Part shown: piece by piece, positions 48,450 to 59,585 of the stretch
Layout of the letters: every line of letters starts with the position of its first letter
How positions within the stretch are numbered: the stretch's first letter is position 1
NCBI RefSeq assembly: GCF_000344615.1
Contig: NZ_KB467824.1
Span: forward strand, 1,452,592-1,516,591
Source: Janthinobacterium sp. CG3
GTDB taxonomy: Bacteria; Pseudomonadota; Gammaproteobacteria; Burkholderiales; Burkholderiaceae_D
Length of the DNA: 64,000 bases
Reading direction: 5' to 3'
Program-made: the position numbers and the translations under genes
The notes under the pieces: generated by a model
The model's input: the letters and a program-made list of their open reading frames with translations, nothing else
What the model was told of the DNA's origin: nothing
Database searches by the model: none

Positions 48450-49165
48450 GCGGCGCGGCCGGATATCAGAATCAGGGTTTTGACGTCGTCTTCGCTGGCG
48501 ATAGTTCTATGTATGATGTCGCCCCGGTAGACTGGCGAATTGATATTTGTTCTGTAGTACGACATCAAGCCAATTTCGCCGGACGGCGGATACGGCGGCG
48601 CGTTCGCATGCGCGCAACCGAGGATGGATGAAGTTCCGCCATGGCCCCATGACCACGCTATTCCGAATGCGCTGGTCAGGAAGCCGTGGCCGATTTCGTG
48701 CGCGGCGGTCATGCTGAATATGGCGTCGGAATCGCTGCCGCAACTGTGGTCGTAGTACAAATTGCCGGTAAATACAGGGTAGGGATTGCGCGACCGACTG
48801 CTGAGATTACCCAACAGCCGAATGCCGGGATTGGCGAAGGTGATCGGCATGCCCTGCGCCGATTCCCGCACCGTGACCTTGACGCTCCATTCGAGTCCGT
48901 TCAAGCGCACGGATCTGCTCCAGTAATCGACCATGCCCTGGTTCGCCAAACGCGCGTATACATCGAACTGCGCCCGGGTTATGCGGCTCGCCAAGCCGCT
49001 GATCCGACTGGCAAATGACGGTGCCCGATAGTCCATCAATACGCGGATATGGATTTCCCTTTTTTCGCGGTCTACCCCGGCGCTTGCATAGCCAAGCGGA
49101 TTCTTTCGCCCGCGCAGTATTTGTTCGCCATTGAATGCGCGGATTGGATGAAGCTTTGGCGTCAT
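48446..49165 (-). CDS. HEXXH metallopeptidase-like protein, possibly toxin-related
   Basis: The protein has 239 residues and no signal peptide. SMTAAHEIGHGFLTSAFG near residue 152 carries the HEXXH zinc site, followed by WSWGHGGTSS with a possible third ligand His, and GLMSYYRTN resembles a Met-turn. The combination of HEIGH, SWGHxG and a PSGEIGLM stretch resembles metallopeptidase domains at the ends of polymorphic or T6SS-delivered toxins, as far as I can recall. Here it is a free-standing gene with no carrier, so this is a guess. It converges on selU, overlapping by four bases. The ATG at 49165 has a weak ribosome site. Confidence 0.65.
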   Translation of the reverse strand: MTPKLHPIRAFNGEQILRGRKNPLGYASAGVDREKREIHIRVLMDYRAPSFASRISGLASRITRAQFDVYARLANQGMVDYWSRSVRLNGLEWSVKVTVRESAQGMPITFANPGIRLLGNLSSRSRNPYPVFTGNLYYDHSCGSDSDAIFSMTAAHEIGHGFLTSAFGIAWSWGHGGTSSILGCAHANAPPYPPSGEIGLMSYYRTNINSPVYRGDIIHRTIASEDDVKTLILISGRAA

Positions 49166-49260
49166 CGGCTTGTACGGTTTAATTCATTCAACATCGCTGA
49201 AGGTCGCATACGCTTCATGGCGGTTCTTACAGTATACGTGGAGACCACTCGATCCAATAA

Positions 49261-49290
49261 AAAAAGCCGCTCGAGAGCGGCTTTTTTTTA
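49261..49290 (-). terminator. Rho-independent terminator after ppiD
   Basis: GCCGCTC pairs with GAGCGGC, extended by A/T pairs, with a long T run on the minus strand. It lies directly after the ppiD stop. Confidence 0.88.
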
Positions 49291-49303
49291 ATATGGCGAC
49301 AAC

Positions 49304-51238
49304 TTACTTCGCGTCGGCATCCGGCTTAACGTCGGTGCTGGCCAGGGTAATTGGCTTGAGCACTTTGACCTTGGCTTTTTCTTTCAGCACTTCAACGTAG
49401 TTGAACATTTCTTGCTGGGCCAGGATGTTGGCGATCTGGTCTTTTTCCGACTGGCGGCGCGCGGCGTCCGGCGTGGCCGATTGCTGCACTTTGCCGATAC
49501 GGTAGATGCCATAACCCATGCCTGGAACGTCCACGCCGACATAGGCTGGCAGCTTGCTGACATCGGCTTTCATCACTTGCGCCATGGCCAGGCGGTTGAT
49601 ACCGTCGGCTTTGCTGCGCGACACCAGTTTGGCGGCGCCAAAGCCGGTCGCCTCGCCCGAGGCCTTCAGGGCCGCCAGTTTGCTGTCGCCGGCTTTCTTG
49701 GCCAGCTTCACGGCCTCTTCCTGGGTAACGCGCTGACGGATCATGGCGTCGACTTCGGCCAGCGGACGCTTGCTCGCAGGCTTGAATTCGACCACGCGGC
49801 CGGCGATCAGGGTGTTCGGTGCAACTTCCACGGCTTCGGTGTTGCGTTTGTTTTTCAGCACGTCGTCGGTGAAGATGGCCTTCAGGAACTTGGCGTTGTT
49901 AAACGGCGCCGCGCCCAGCGCCGGCGATGGCACGCGCGACAGGTTGGCAACGGTTTCGACTTTCAACTTGAGCTTGTCGACCAGCGGTTTCAGGCTGTCC
50001 GATTGCTCGTAGACGGTGTTGGTGAACTGTTCGGCCAGCTCCGAATATTTCTTGGCCGATTTTTGTTTCTTCAGGTCGGCCAGGATCTCGCCTTTGACCT
50101 GGTCCAGCGGGCGCACTTGGGCCGGCTTGAGCGCGGTCACGGTCAGGATGTGGAAACCGAATTCGGAGGTGACGACGTCGCTGATCTCGCCCTGCTTCAG
50201 TTTGTAAGCGGCCTCTTCCACCGCTTTTGGCAGCGCGCCTTTTTCCACGATGTCCAGGTCGCCGCCCAATTCGGCCGAGACCGGGTCTTGCGACTGGGCC
50301 TTGGCGATCTTGGCGAAATCGCCCGGGGCCTTGCGCACCTCGGCCAGCACTGCTTCGGCCTTGGCTTTGGCGGCGGCTTTCTCGGCGGCGCTGGCGTCTT
50401 TCTTCAGCGCGATCAGGATGTGGCTGGCGCGGCGGCTTTCGTCGGCCGTGTAGCGCTTGGCGTTCTGTGCGTAGTACGCGGCGACTTCGGCGTCGCTGAC
50501 GCTGACCTGGTCGGCCACCGCGGAGCTGTCGAACAGCACGTATTCAATTTTGACTTGCTCAGGGATTTCAAAAAACTTGCTGTTCTTGTCGTAGAAAGCC
50601 TTGACCATCTGGTCGCTCACTTTCACCTGCGGCAGGAACTCGGCGGCCGGCAGCAACAGCTCCTGCACTTCGCGTTCCTGGTCATTGATGTCTGACAGAC
50701 GGCTCGCCAGCGTGTTCGGGGCGAACGCGGTGCCCTGGATCGCGCCGCTCAATTGCTGCGCGGCCAGGTCGATGCGCAGTCGCGCGTCGTACATTTCCGG
50801 GGTCATGCCCTGGGCCGCCAGAATCGCCTTGTAGCGCTCCAAGTCGAAGCTGCCATCCGGCAGCGTCAAGCCCGGGGTTTCCATGATGACTTTTTTGATC
50901 GCGGCATCGCTGACACTCAAATGGCCGCGCTTGACTTCGGCGCCGACGGCGCGCTCGGCGATCATATTGTCGAGGATGGCTTGCTTAGCTTCCGGCGTAT
51001 CGAACATTTTCTGGTCGAATTGCGCGCCCAGCATTTGGCGGTAGCGTTCGATTTGCTGGCGCTGCGCCTCTTCCCACTGCTGCTGCGTGATCGGCTGGCC
51101 GCCGACCTTGGCGATGGTGGTGGCGTCGTCGCCAAAGCTTTGATAACCGCTGACACCAACGAATACAAACGACGGAACGATGATCAACATCAGGATAATT
51201 TGCATCCAGCGTTGATGGGTACGAATAAATTCAAACAT
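49304..51238 (-). CDS. ppiD: PpiD-type periplasmic folding chaperone/isomerase
   Basis: The protein has 644 residues. Residues 1-40 carry a single membrane anchor (MFEFIRTHQRWMQIILMLII, then VPSFVFVGVSGY), the standard N-terminus of PpiD. A SurA-like chaperone part follows, and a parvulin domain near residues 260-370 (ESRRASHILIALKKDA ... GGDLDIVEKGALP ... FGFHILTVT). It helps newly exported proteins leave the Sec translocon. The ATG at 51238 is used because it begins the anchor; a longer start adds an unrelated lead. It closes the tig-clp-lon-hupB-tRNA cluster. Confidence 0.93.
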   Translation of the reverse strand: MFEFIRTHQRWMQIILMLIIVPSFVFVGVSGYQSFGDDATTIAKVGGQPITQQQWEEAQRQQIERYRQMLGAQFDQKMFDTPEAKQAILDNMIAERAVGAEVKRGHLSVSDAAIKKVIMETPGLTLPDGSFDLERYKAILAAQGMTPEMYDARLRIDLAAQQLSGAIQGTAFAPNTLASRLSDINDQEREVQELLLPAAEFLPQVKVSDQMVKAFYDKNSKFFEIPEQVKIEYVLFDSSAVADQVSVSDAEVAAYYAQNAKRYTADESRRASHILIALKKDASAAEKAAAKAKAEAVLAEVRKAPGDFAKIAKAQSQDPVSAELGGDLDIVEKGALPKAVEEAAYKLKQGEISDVVTSEFGFHILTVTALKPAQVRPLDQVKGEILADLKKQKSAKKYSELAEQFTNTVYEQSDSLKPLVDKLKLKVETVANLSRVPSPALGAAPFNNAKFLKAIFTDDVLKNKRNTEAVEVAPNTLIAGRVVEFKPASKRPLAEVDAMIRQRVTQEEAVKLAKKAGDSKLAALKASGEATGFGAAKLVSRSKADGINRLAMAQVMKADVSKLPAYVGVDVPGMGYGIYRIGKVQQSATPDAARRQSEKDQIANILAQQEMFNYVEVLKEKAKVKVLKPITLASTDVKPDADAK

Positions 51239-51285
51239 GGTCAGCCAATTCGGATTTGAGTGGATTACGATGGACTTGCGCATAT

Positions 51286-51320
51286 AAAAAGAGGCGAACT
51301 CTCGTTCGCCTCTTTTTGTT
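51286..51320 (-). terminator. Rho-independent terminator after the hupB/tRNA-Asp unit
   Basis: The 14-bp perfect stem 51286-51299 with 51304-51317 and a TCTC loop is followed by a T run on the minus strand. It separates the tRNA transcript from ppiD. Confidence 0.85.
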
Positions 51321-51322
51321 CC

Positions 51323-51339
51323 GGCGGAGTGGATTGGAC
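51323..51339 (-). repeat. Possible truncated copy of the tRNA-Asp 3' end
   Basis: GGCGGAGTGGATTGGACT-like bases here match the 3' end of the intact tRNA-Asp genes (11 bases perfect, then 5 of 7). They sit right before the terminator and some 330 bp from the nearest intact tRNA. The match is short, so chance cannot be excluded. Confidence 0.35.
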
Positions 51340-51669
51340 TTTATTCGCAGCCCACTTCCCCTTTAAATTCAATGACTTGGCGACAAAACCGAACGAAGAA
51401 TCCGTCGACCAAATCAATACCACTGGATTCTACCTCGACGCTAGCGCTATAGCAAGGGTAAATCATGGCGAAACGGCGGGGTTGAACTCGGTTTTCGGCT
51501 ATGGAGGACGGGGCTGGAAGACTGGCGGGGCGGCGGCATAATTCGGCCGCGCCGCACCAACCGGGAATTGCCCGTCGCGAGCCGGCGATGAGTGGAATGG
51601 GGAAAAGAAAATGCGAACGGAAAAAGAAAAACCCCCGTAACTCACTGAGCAACGAGGGTATCTTTATTC
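51340..51669. other. Gene-free stretch between the tRNA-Asp fragment and the tRNA-Asp array
   Basis: No convincing gene is seen in these 330 bases; a minus-strand frame of about 100 codons has no recognisable features. A weak hairpin, CCCTCG-type bases around 51634-51660 followed by T-rich sequence on the minus strand, lies next to the first tRNA and may end the tRNA transcript. Confidence 0.4.
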
Positions 51670-51746
51670 TGGCGGAGTGGACGGGACTCGAACCCGCGAC
51701 CCCCGACGTGACAGGCCGGTATTCTAACCAACTGAACTACCACTCC
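51670..51746 (-). tRNA. tRNA-Asp (GTC), copy 1
   Basis: This 77-base tRNA includes an encoded CCA. The acceptor arm GGAGTGG/CCACTCC, the T arm with GGTTCGAGTCC and the anticodon loop CTGTCAC give anticodon GTC. It is the last of three tandem copies on this strand. Confidence 0.96.
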
Positions 51747-51763
51747 AGGTACTTACAAGATTA

Positions 51764-51840
<77 letters not shown>

Positions 51841-51865
51841 AGCTCTTGCAAATGTTTGTATTTTT

Positions 51866-51942
<77 letters not shown>

Positions 51943-52019
51943 GAAAAAATACAAGGTACTACGATCTGGCCGGCACTACCACCAGACCTTTTCAGTGACT
52001 GTCACCTCACCGAAGTCCG

Positions 52020-52292
52020 TTAGTTTACTGCATCTTTCAAAGCTTTACCAGCTTTAAATTTAGGAACTTTTGCAGCCTCGATCGTGATGGCTTCTTTGGT
52101 GCGCGGATTGCGACCGGTACGCTCGGCACGCTCGCTCACCGAGAAAGTGCCAAAACCGACCAACGTTACGCTGTCGCTCTTTTGCAAGGTCTCCGTTACG
52201 CCACCAATGACCGCATCGAGTGCGCGCGCCGCGGCCGCTTTCGAGATGTCGGCTTTTTCAGCAATGTGGTCGATCAATTCAGTCTTATTCAC
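52020..52292 (-). CDS. hupB: DNA-binding protein HU-beta
   Basis: This 90-residue nucleoid protein has the helical start [20 protein letters not shown], then the beta arm with [20 protein letters not shown] and the closing [13 protein letters not shown]. It bends DNA without strict sequence specificity. The start codon is GTG at 52292, with GGGGA upstream, and TATATA around 52314-52319 is a possible -10. It lies downstream of lon, the usual order, and is followed by the tRNA-Asp array. Confidence 0.95.
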   Translation of the reverse strand: MNKTELIDHIAEKADISKAAAARALDAVIGGVTETLQKSDSVTLVGFGTFSVSERAERTGRNPRTKEAITIEAAKVPKFKAGKALKDAVN

Positions 52293-52446
52293 TAGCGGTC
52301 CCCGTTACAAAGGTATATATCGTCTTCGCCGCGGATTGATTGTGTCAACCCGCCGCAATCTTGCGGAAGAAAATTCTGCAGGGCGTATTAAACAAGCCGG
52401 GCTGTTTTGTGTCAAGCGTTTGGCCCGCAGAATGCCGTTTGAATAG

Positions 52447-52475
52447 CAAACAAGCGCTATAAAAGCGCTTGTTTG
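52447..52475 (-). terminator. Palindrome after lon (weak terminator or processing site)
   Basis: CAAACAAGCGCT pairs perfectly with AGCGCTTGTTTG around a five-base loop. No strong T run follows on the minus strand, so read-through into hupB is likely. Confidence 0.5.
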
Positions 52476-52496
52476 GGTGCTAAGCGCTAAAAACGC

Positions 52497-54908
<2,412 letters not shown>

Positions 54909-55058
54909 GGCGTACCTTATAGAAAGCGTATTGATGATGTTGGCGCTCGCTGCCGAAACACAAGACCGGCGAGAAGAAAAAATTCCGGGAAATAACAATA
55001 TTCTATCGTTTTAGCCGGAAAACATCGCCATAACTCTAATCGATGCACAAATCCCAAT

Positions 55059-55097
55059 AAAAAAGCCACACGCAGCATGTCGCGGCGAGTGGCTTTT
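55059..55097 (-). terminator. Rho-independent terminator after clpX
   Basis: AAAAGCCAC at 55061-55069 pairs with GTGGCTTTT at 55089-55097, and the minus strand continues with T-rich sequence. The loop is about 19 bases. The remaining 90 bp to clpX hold nothing recognisable. Confidence 0.6.
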
Positions 55098-55189
55098 CGA
55101 GTGAAGCCCGACATCTATCATTGATTTAAATTGTACCGCCTTGCATTAGGGATGGAAATCTCTTTTGTGCAATAGTGTGGCGGCTTTCT

Positions 55190-56458
55190 TTAATTTTCTC
55201 CGGATGCTTTTGCTTGCTCTTGGTAAATCAACAAAGGTTTCGCGCCACTAGTGATCGTATTTTCATCAATAACGACCTTGACGACGTTTTGCTCATTCGG
55301 CAATTCGTACATCACGTCCAGCAAGGCGTGCTCGAGGATCGAACGCAGGCCGCGCGCGCCGGTCTTGCGGGCCAGCGCTTTTTTGGCGATGGCGTGCAAG
55401 GCGGCCGGGCGAATTTCCAGTTCCGCGCCTTCCATCTCCAGCAGTTTCGAATACTGCTTGATCAGGGCGTTCTTCGGCTCGATCAGGATCTGGATCAGCG
55501 CCTCCTCGGTCAATTCGGCCAGGGTGGCGACGACCGGCAGGCGGCCGACCAGTTCCGGGATCAGACCGAACTTGATCAGATCTTCCGGCTCCGCCTCCAA
55601 CAACACTTCGTTGCTGGCGCGCTGGGTCTGGCTCTTGACGATGGCCGAGAAGCCGATGCCGCTCTTCTCCGAACGGTTCGAGATGATCTTCACCAAGCCG
55701 TCAAAGGCGCCGCCGCAGATGAACATGATGTTGGTCGTGTCGATCTGCACGAAGTCCTGGTTCGGATGCTTGCGCCCGCCTTGTGGCGGCACCGACGCCA
55801 TCGTACCCTCGATGAGTTTGAGCAGGGCTTGCTGCACGCCCTCGCCCGAAACGTCGCGGGTGATCGACGGATTGTCCGACTTGCGCGAAATCTTGTCGAT
55901 TTCATCGATGTAGACGATGCCGCGCTGGGCCTTCTCGACATCATAGTTGCAGCTTTGCAGCAGCTTCTGGATGATGTTTTCGACGTCCTCGCCGACATAG
56001 CCGGCTTCGGTCAGCGTGGTGGCGTCGGCAATGACGAACGGCACGTTGAGCATGCGCGCCAGCGTCTGGGCCAGCAGGGTCTTGCCCGAACCGGTAGGAC
56101 CAACCAGCAAGATGTTGCTCTTGGCCAGTTCGACGTCGTCCTTCTTGCCCAGATGCTTGAGGCGCTTGTAGTGGTTGTACACCGCCACCGACAGGATGCG
56201 CTTGGCAGTCTGCTGGCCGATCACGTACTGGTCCAGCAACGCGGCAATTTCTTGCGGCGTCGGCAGGTCGGACTTGGCGCCGGTGACCGACTCGATGCTC
56301 GACGTTTCATCGCGGATGATGTCGTTGCACAGGTCGATACATTCATCGCAAATAAACACGGACGGGCCGGCGATGAGTTTTTTCACCTCGTGCTGGCTTT
56401 TGCCGCAGAACGAGCAATACAGTAGTTTTTCGCCGCTAGAGGATTTTTTGTCTGACAT
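55190..56458 (-). CDS. clpX: ATP-dependent Clp protease ATP-binding subunit ClpX
   Basis: This 422-residue AAA+ unfoldase has an N-terminal zinc-binding domain (Cys15, 18, 37, 40 in CSFC and CDEC). Walker A is [13 protein letters not shown], Walker B is [11 protein letters not shown], and the IGF-loop for ClpP docking lies near residue 270 ([10 protein letters not shown]). It feeds tagged proteins into ClpP. The ATG at 56458 has no obvious Shine-Dalgarno. It lies downstream of clpP, with a hairpin between them that may thin transcription. Confidence 0.97.
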   Translation of the reverse strand: MSDKKSSSGEKLLYCSFCGKSQHEVKKLIAGPSVFICDECIDLCNDIIRDETSSIESVTGAKSDLPTPQEIAALLDQYVIGQQTAKRILSVAVYNHYKRLKHLGKKDDVELAKSNILLVGPTGSGKTLLAQTLARMLNVPFVIADATTLTEAGYVGEDVENIIQKLLQSCNYDVEKAQRGIVYIDEIDKISRKSDNPSITRDVSGEGVQQALLKLIEGTMASVPPQGGRKHPNQDFVQIDTTNIMFICGGAFDGLVKIISNRSEKSGIGFSAIVKSQTQRASNEVLLEAEPEDLIKFGLIPELVGRLPVVATLAELTEEALIQILIEPKNALIKQYSKLLEMEGAELEIRPAALHAIAKKALARKTGARGLRSILEHALLDVMYELPNEQNVVKVVIDENTITSGAKPLLIYQEQAKASGEN

Positions 56459-56573
56459 AAGGCATTTTGGTTGGAACTACATTAACAATATTGCAAACTC
56501 GCTGACAGGGAGCTGCCCTTAAAGCGTTAGCGTACGGAAAAACCGCACACATACTCCATGCTACCCGAAATAA

Positions 56574-56613
56574 AAAAGAAACGCCCGAACGTTTCAGCGC
56601 CCGGGCGTTTTTT
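56574..56613 (-). terminator. Hairpin between clpP and clpX, probable partial terminator
   Basis: AACGCCCG pairs with CGGGCGTT across a 14-base loop, followed by T-rich sequence on the minus strand. As clpX lies beyond it, it may reduce rather than stop transcription. Confidence 0.6.
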
Positions 56614-56634
56614 AGCAATACCGGTTGGGGCACA

Positions 56635-57261
56635 TCAAGCGCGGCTGGTCAACACTTTGTCGATCAAACCATACTCGGCGGACTCGTCGGCCGACATGAA
56701 GCGGTCGCGGTCGGTGTCCTTGGCGATCTGCTCGACCGACTGGCCGGTGCGTTCCGCCAGGATACCGTTAAGACGGGAGCGCAGATACAGGATCTCGCGC
56801 GCCTGGATTTCAATATCCGACGCCTGGCCTTGCGAGCCACCCGACGGCTGGTGAATCATAATGCGCGAGTTCGGCAACGAGAAACGCTTACCCTTCGCGC
56901 CCGCGGCCAGCAGGAAGGCGCCCATCGAGGCGGCCATGCCGGTGCACAGGGTCGAGACGTCCGGCTTGATGAACTGCATCGTGTCGAAAATCGCCATACC
57001 GGCCGATACCGAACCACCAGGCGAGTTGATGTAGAGCGAGATATCCTTGTCCGGATTTTCGCTTTCCAGGAACAGCAACTGGGCCACGATCAAGTTCGCC
57101 ATCTGGTCGTTGACGGGGCCGACCATGAAAATCACCCGCTCTTTCAGCAAGCGCGAGTAAATGTCATAGGAGCGCTCGCCACGGCCGCTCTGCTCCACCA
57201 CCATTGGCACGAGGCCAAGCATTTCAGTGTCCAGCGCTGGATTTCGGTTCATACCTGTCAT
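56635..57261 (-). CDS. clpP: ATP-dependent Clp protease proteolytic subunit ClpP
   Basis: This 208-residue serine protease forms the tetradecameric chamber used with ClpX. The catalytic Ser112 lies in GMAASMGAF, His137 in [10 protein letters not shown], and the Asp in the [12 protein letters not shown] segment. [16 protein letters not shown] is the handle and oxyanion region. The ATG at 57261 has AAGGAAAG upstream. It is between tig and clpX in the standard order. Confidence 0.97.
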   Translation of the reverse strand: MTGMNRNPALDTEMLGLVPMVVEQSGRGERSYDIYSRLLKERVIFMVGPVNDQMANLIVAQLLFLESENPDKDISLYINSPGGSVSAGMAIFDTMQFIKPDVSTLCTGMAASMGAFLLAAGAKGKRFSLPNSRIMIHQPSGGSQGQASDIEIQAREILYLRSRLNGILAERTGQSVEQIAKDTDRDRFMSADESAEYGLIDKVLTSRA

Positions 57262-57335
57262 GTTCTTTCCTTGTGAAGCAGCTTGGAGGCGCCGCCGCCG
57301 TCCGGTTGCCCGGTTGGCGGCGACGCCCTGCCGGT

Positions 57336-58682
57336 TTACGCTTGTTGTGCGTTGCTTCCCATCAGTTCGTCGAAGGCAACCGCTTTCGACGACACTTTCG
57401 ACAGGCCCAGCACGTAGTTGACGACGTTTTCTTCCAATACAAGGGCTTCGACTTCAGCCAGACGTTGACGGTCGCTGTAGTAGTACTTCAGCACTTCGCG
57501 CGGGTCTTCGTAGCTTTGGGCGAAGTCTTCGACCTGGGCCTTGACTTGCTCAGGCGTCGCCTGCAGCTTGTTGGTGCCGACCAGTTGCGACAGGATCAGG
57601 CCCAGGCGCACGCGGCGCTCGGCTTTTTCAGCGAACATCTCCGCTGGGAATGGCACGTCCTTGACGTTCATGCCGCGCTGCGCCATGTCTTGACGGGTCA
57701 TTTCGGCCAGGCGCTCGGAGTCTTGGGCGATCAGCGTTTTCGGCACGTCCAGCTCGGCCACTTTGACCAGCGCGTCCATCACGCTTTCCTTGTTGCGCGC
57801 CTTGACGCGGCCGGCTACTTCGCGTTCCAGGTTGACTTTGATGTCTTCGCGCATTTTGGCCAGGTCGCCGTCGGCAACACCCAGCGATTTGGCGAATTCG
57901 GCATCGACTTGCGGCAGGTGCGCCCATTCCAGCTTGGTCAGGGTGATGGTGAACGAGGCCGTTTTGCCGGCGACGTCTTTACCGTGGTAATCCTCCGGGA
58001 ACGACAGCGGGAAGGTTTTCGCTTCGCCGACTTTCAAACCGATGGTTGCCGCTTCGAACTCAGGCAACATGCGGCCTTCGCCCAGCACGAACGAGTAGCC
58101 GTCGGCTTTGCCGCCCGGGAACTCGACGTCGTCGATCGAGCCGACGAAATCAACGGTGACCTTGTCGCCGTTTTGCGCGCTCAGGTCGGCGCCGCCGTCG
58201 CCGTGTTCACCAGCCTCGCCTTTGGTGTGGTAGTGCACGCGCTGCTTGCGCAGGATGTCGATGGTCTTGTCGATTTCCGCTTCCGACACTTCGGCTTTGA
58301 CGGTTTCGATTTCCACGCCGCTCAGGTCGCCGATGACGACTTCCGGATAGACTTCGAAGGTTGCGTCGAACGCCAGCACGCCGTCGGCGGCTTCTTCCTT
58401 CGGTTCGATTTTCGGGTAGCCGGCCACGCGCAGCTGGTTTTCGTTGGCGGCGTCGTTGAACGCGCGGCCGACTTTGTCATTCAGCACTTCGGTTTCGATT
58501 TGATAACCGTATTGTGCCGCGACCATTTTTAAAGGAACTTTGCCCGGACGGAAGCCCGGTGCCTTAGCCGTACGGGCTTGCACTTTCAGGCGCTTCTCAA
58601 CTTCCGTGCGGACGTCCGTCAGCGGGAAGGAGATCGTGATACGACGTTCGAGTTTGCCCAAGGTTTCGACTGCAGTTGCCAT
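57336..58682 (-). CDS. tig: Trigger factor
   Basis: This 448-residue ribosome-bound chaperone and isomerase has the ribosome-binding N-terminus with the [12 protein letters not shown] signature near residue 44. The FKBP-like domain is around 160-245 ([31 protein letters not shown]). The C-terminal domain is helical ([20 protein letters not shown]). The ATG at 58682 begins [14 protein letters not shown]; in-frame codons upstream carry unrelated sequence. A possible promoter lies about 260 bases upstream, implying a long leader. Confidence 0.96.
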   Translation of the reverse strand: MATAVETLGKLERRITISFPLTDVRTEVEKRLKVQARTAKAPGFRPGKVPLKMVAAQYGYQIETEVLNDKVGRAFNDAANENQLRVAGYPKIEPKEEAADGVLAFDATFEVYPEVVIGDLSGVEIETVKAEVSEAEIDKTIDILRKQRVHYHTKGEAGEHGDGGADLSAQNGDKVTVDFVGSIDDVEFPGGKADGYSFVLGEGRMLPEFEAATIGLKVGEAKTFPLSFPEDYHGKDVAGKTASFTITLTKLEWAHLPQVDAEFAKSLGVADGDLAKMREDIKVNLEREVAGRVKARNKESVMDALVKVAELDVPKTLIAQDSERLAEMTRQDMAQRGMNVKDVPFPAEMFAEKAERRVRLGLILSQLVGTNKLQATPEQVKAQVEDFAQSYEDPREVLKYYYSDRQRLAEVEALVLEENVVNYVLGLSKVSSKAVAFDELMGSNAQQA

Positions 58683-59290
58683 GTAAAAATCGTCCAAAAA
58701 ATAAAATACGTTGGTGCGAAGAAGGCGATGCGCCGACATCACAAGATGCCCGCCACCGCCCGCTCGCATATTCATCTGTAACTCGTTGACGAGCAAAGGT
58801 CTTATGGTGATAGCTCCCCCGCTTTCCGGAGTTTCCCAACTATCGTCCAAACTACCCCTCTGACCGCAACAGCGTAACAGGGCTCCGACCAATCAAGCTT
58901 GCTACGAGGAAAAGTCGCAGGCTGACCAAAATTCGGTAAAGCGTGGCATTATAGCAAAGCCGCTAGGGAATGTGGCCAACATTGCGTACGGATCTCCTTG
59001 CGGCGCGATAGGGCAATGCCGGTTTCGGCGGAGCCGCTTTTGCGCAGCGCCGAAACGGGCGCCGCCGCCCGTTGCAACGCACAGTATATGCCATCCGGGG
59101 TCGCGCTTGAAGCAGAACAGCGCAAGAAAACACGGGGGCATAGCCGCCGGCGAAAAACGATTTGGTGTAATTTATATCGAATCGCGCGGCTACGCGACTG
59201 ATAGGCACCCGGCACCGGTGGAACGCCCGGGCGAGGCAATGAGGAAAATACAACGAAGAAAAACCACCAGCGCGACAATAAGGCACTGCA
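58683..59290. other. Gene-free region upstream of tig
   Basis: No gene is supported in these 600 bases. A TATAAT on the minus strand at 58953-58948 is a good -10 candidate for tig and would give a leader of about 260 bases. That leader has short stems (CTCCGG-like arms around 58820-58835) but matches no RNA family I know. Between 58960 and 59290 nothing clear is seen; a frame crossing this part runs into the tRNA. Confidence 0.4.
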
Positions 59291-59373
59291 TGGTGCGGAT
59301 GGGGAGACTCGAACTCCCAAGCCGAAGCACTGGCTTCTAAGACCAGCGTGTCTACCAATTCCACCACATCCGC
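59291..59373 (-). tRNA. tRNA-Leu (TAG)
   Basis: This 83-base tRNA includes an encoded CCA. The acceptor arm is GCGGATG/CATCCGC. The anticodon loop CTTAGAA gives anticodon TAG. A long variable arm (TGCTTCGGCT-type stem) is typical for leucine tRNAs. It is transcribed away from the RND genes toward tig. Confidence 0.95.
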
Positions 59374-59522
59374 TTCCCTGCTCCACGATTCTAACAACTC
59401 GCGGCCGTTCTGGCTACCACGGGCCAATTACTGCTAGGCAATCGTCCTGCGGGAACGCGGCATTCTACTGGATTCCCAGCAGGAATGCGGCGTTTTTTTG
59501 CGCTGACATTGGCGCGCGGCCG

Positions 59523-59548
59523 AAAAGAAACCGGCGGCGGTCCGCCGG
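59523..59548 (-). terminator. Rho-independent terminator after the RND pump gene
   Basis: CCGGCGG pairs with CCGCCGG around a four-base loop, followed by TTTCTTTT on the minus strand. A second longer stem with one mismatch lies at about 59454-59495, with its T run on the plus strand. Confidence 0.65.
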
Positions 59549-59568
59549 GGCCAGACCCGGAGGGCCAG

Positions 59569-59581
59569 CCCCCCCCCCCCC
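59569..59581. repeat. Homopolymer run of 13 C (13 G on the coding strand)
   Basis: Thirteen consecutive C lie four bases beyond the stop codon of the RND pump gene. Long mononucleotide runs are prone to slippage. This one is outside the coding region. Confidence 0.9.
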
Positions 59582-59585
59582 GCTT

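Noticed and set aside
51341..51652. Minus-strand frame of 103 codons between the tRNA array and ppiD
   Set aside because: It has no ribosome site, no known motif and a biased Phe/Arg-rich start; it was left as gene-free sequence.
58963..59427. Minus-strand frames crossing the region before tig
   Set aside because: They run through tRNA-Leu and have no domain or ribosome site.
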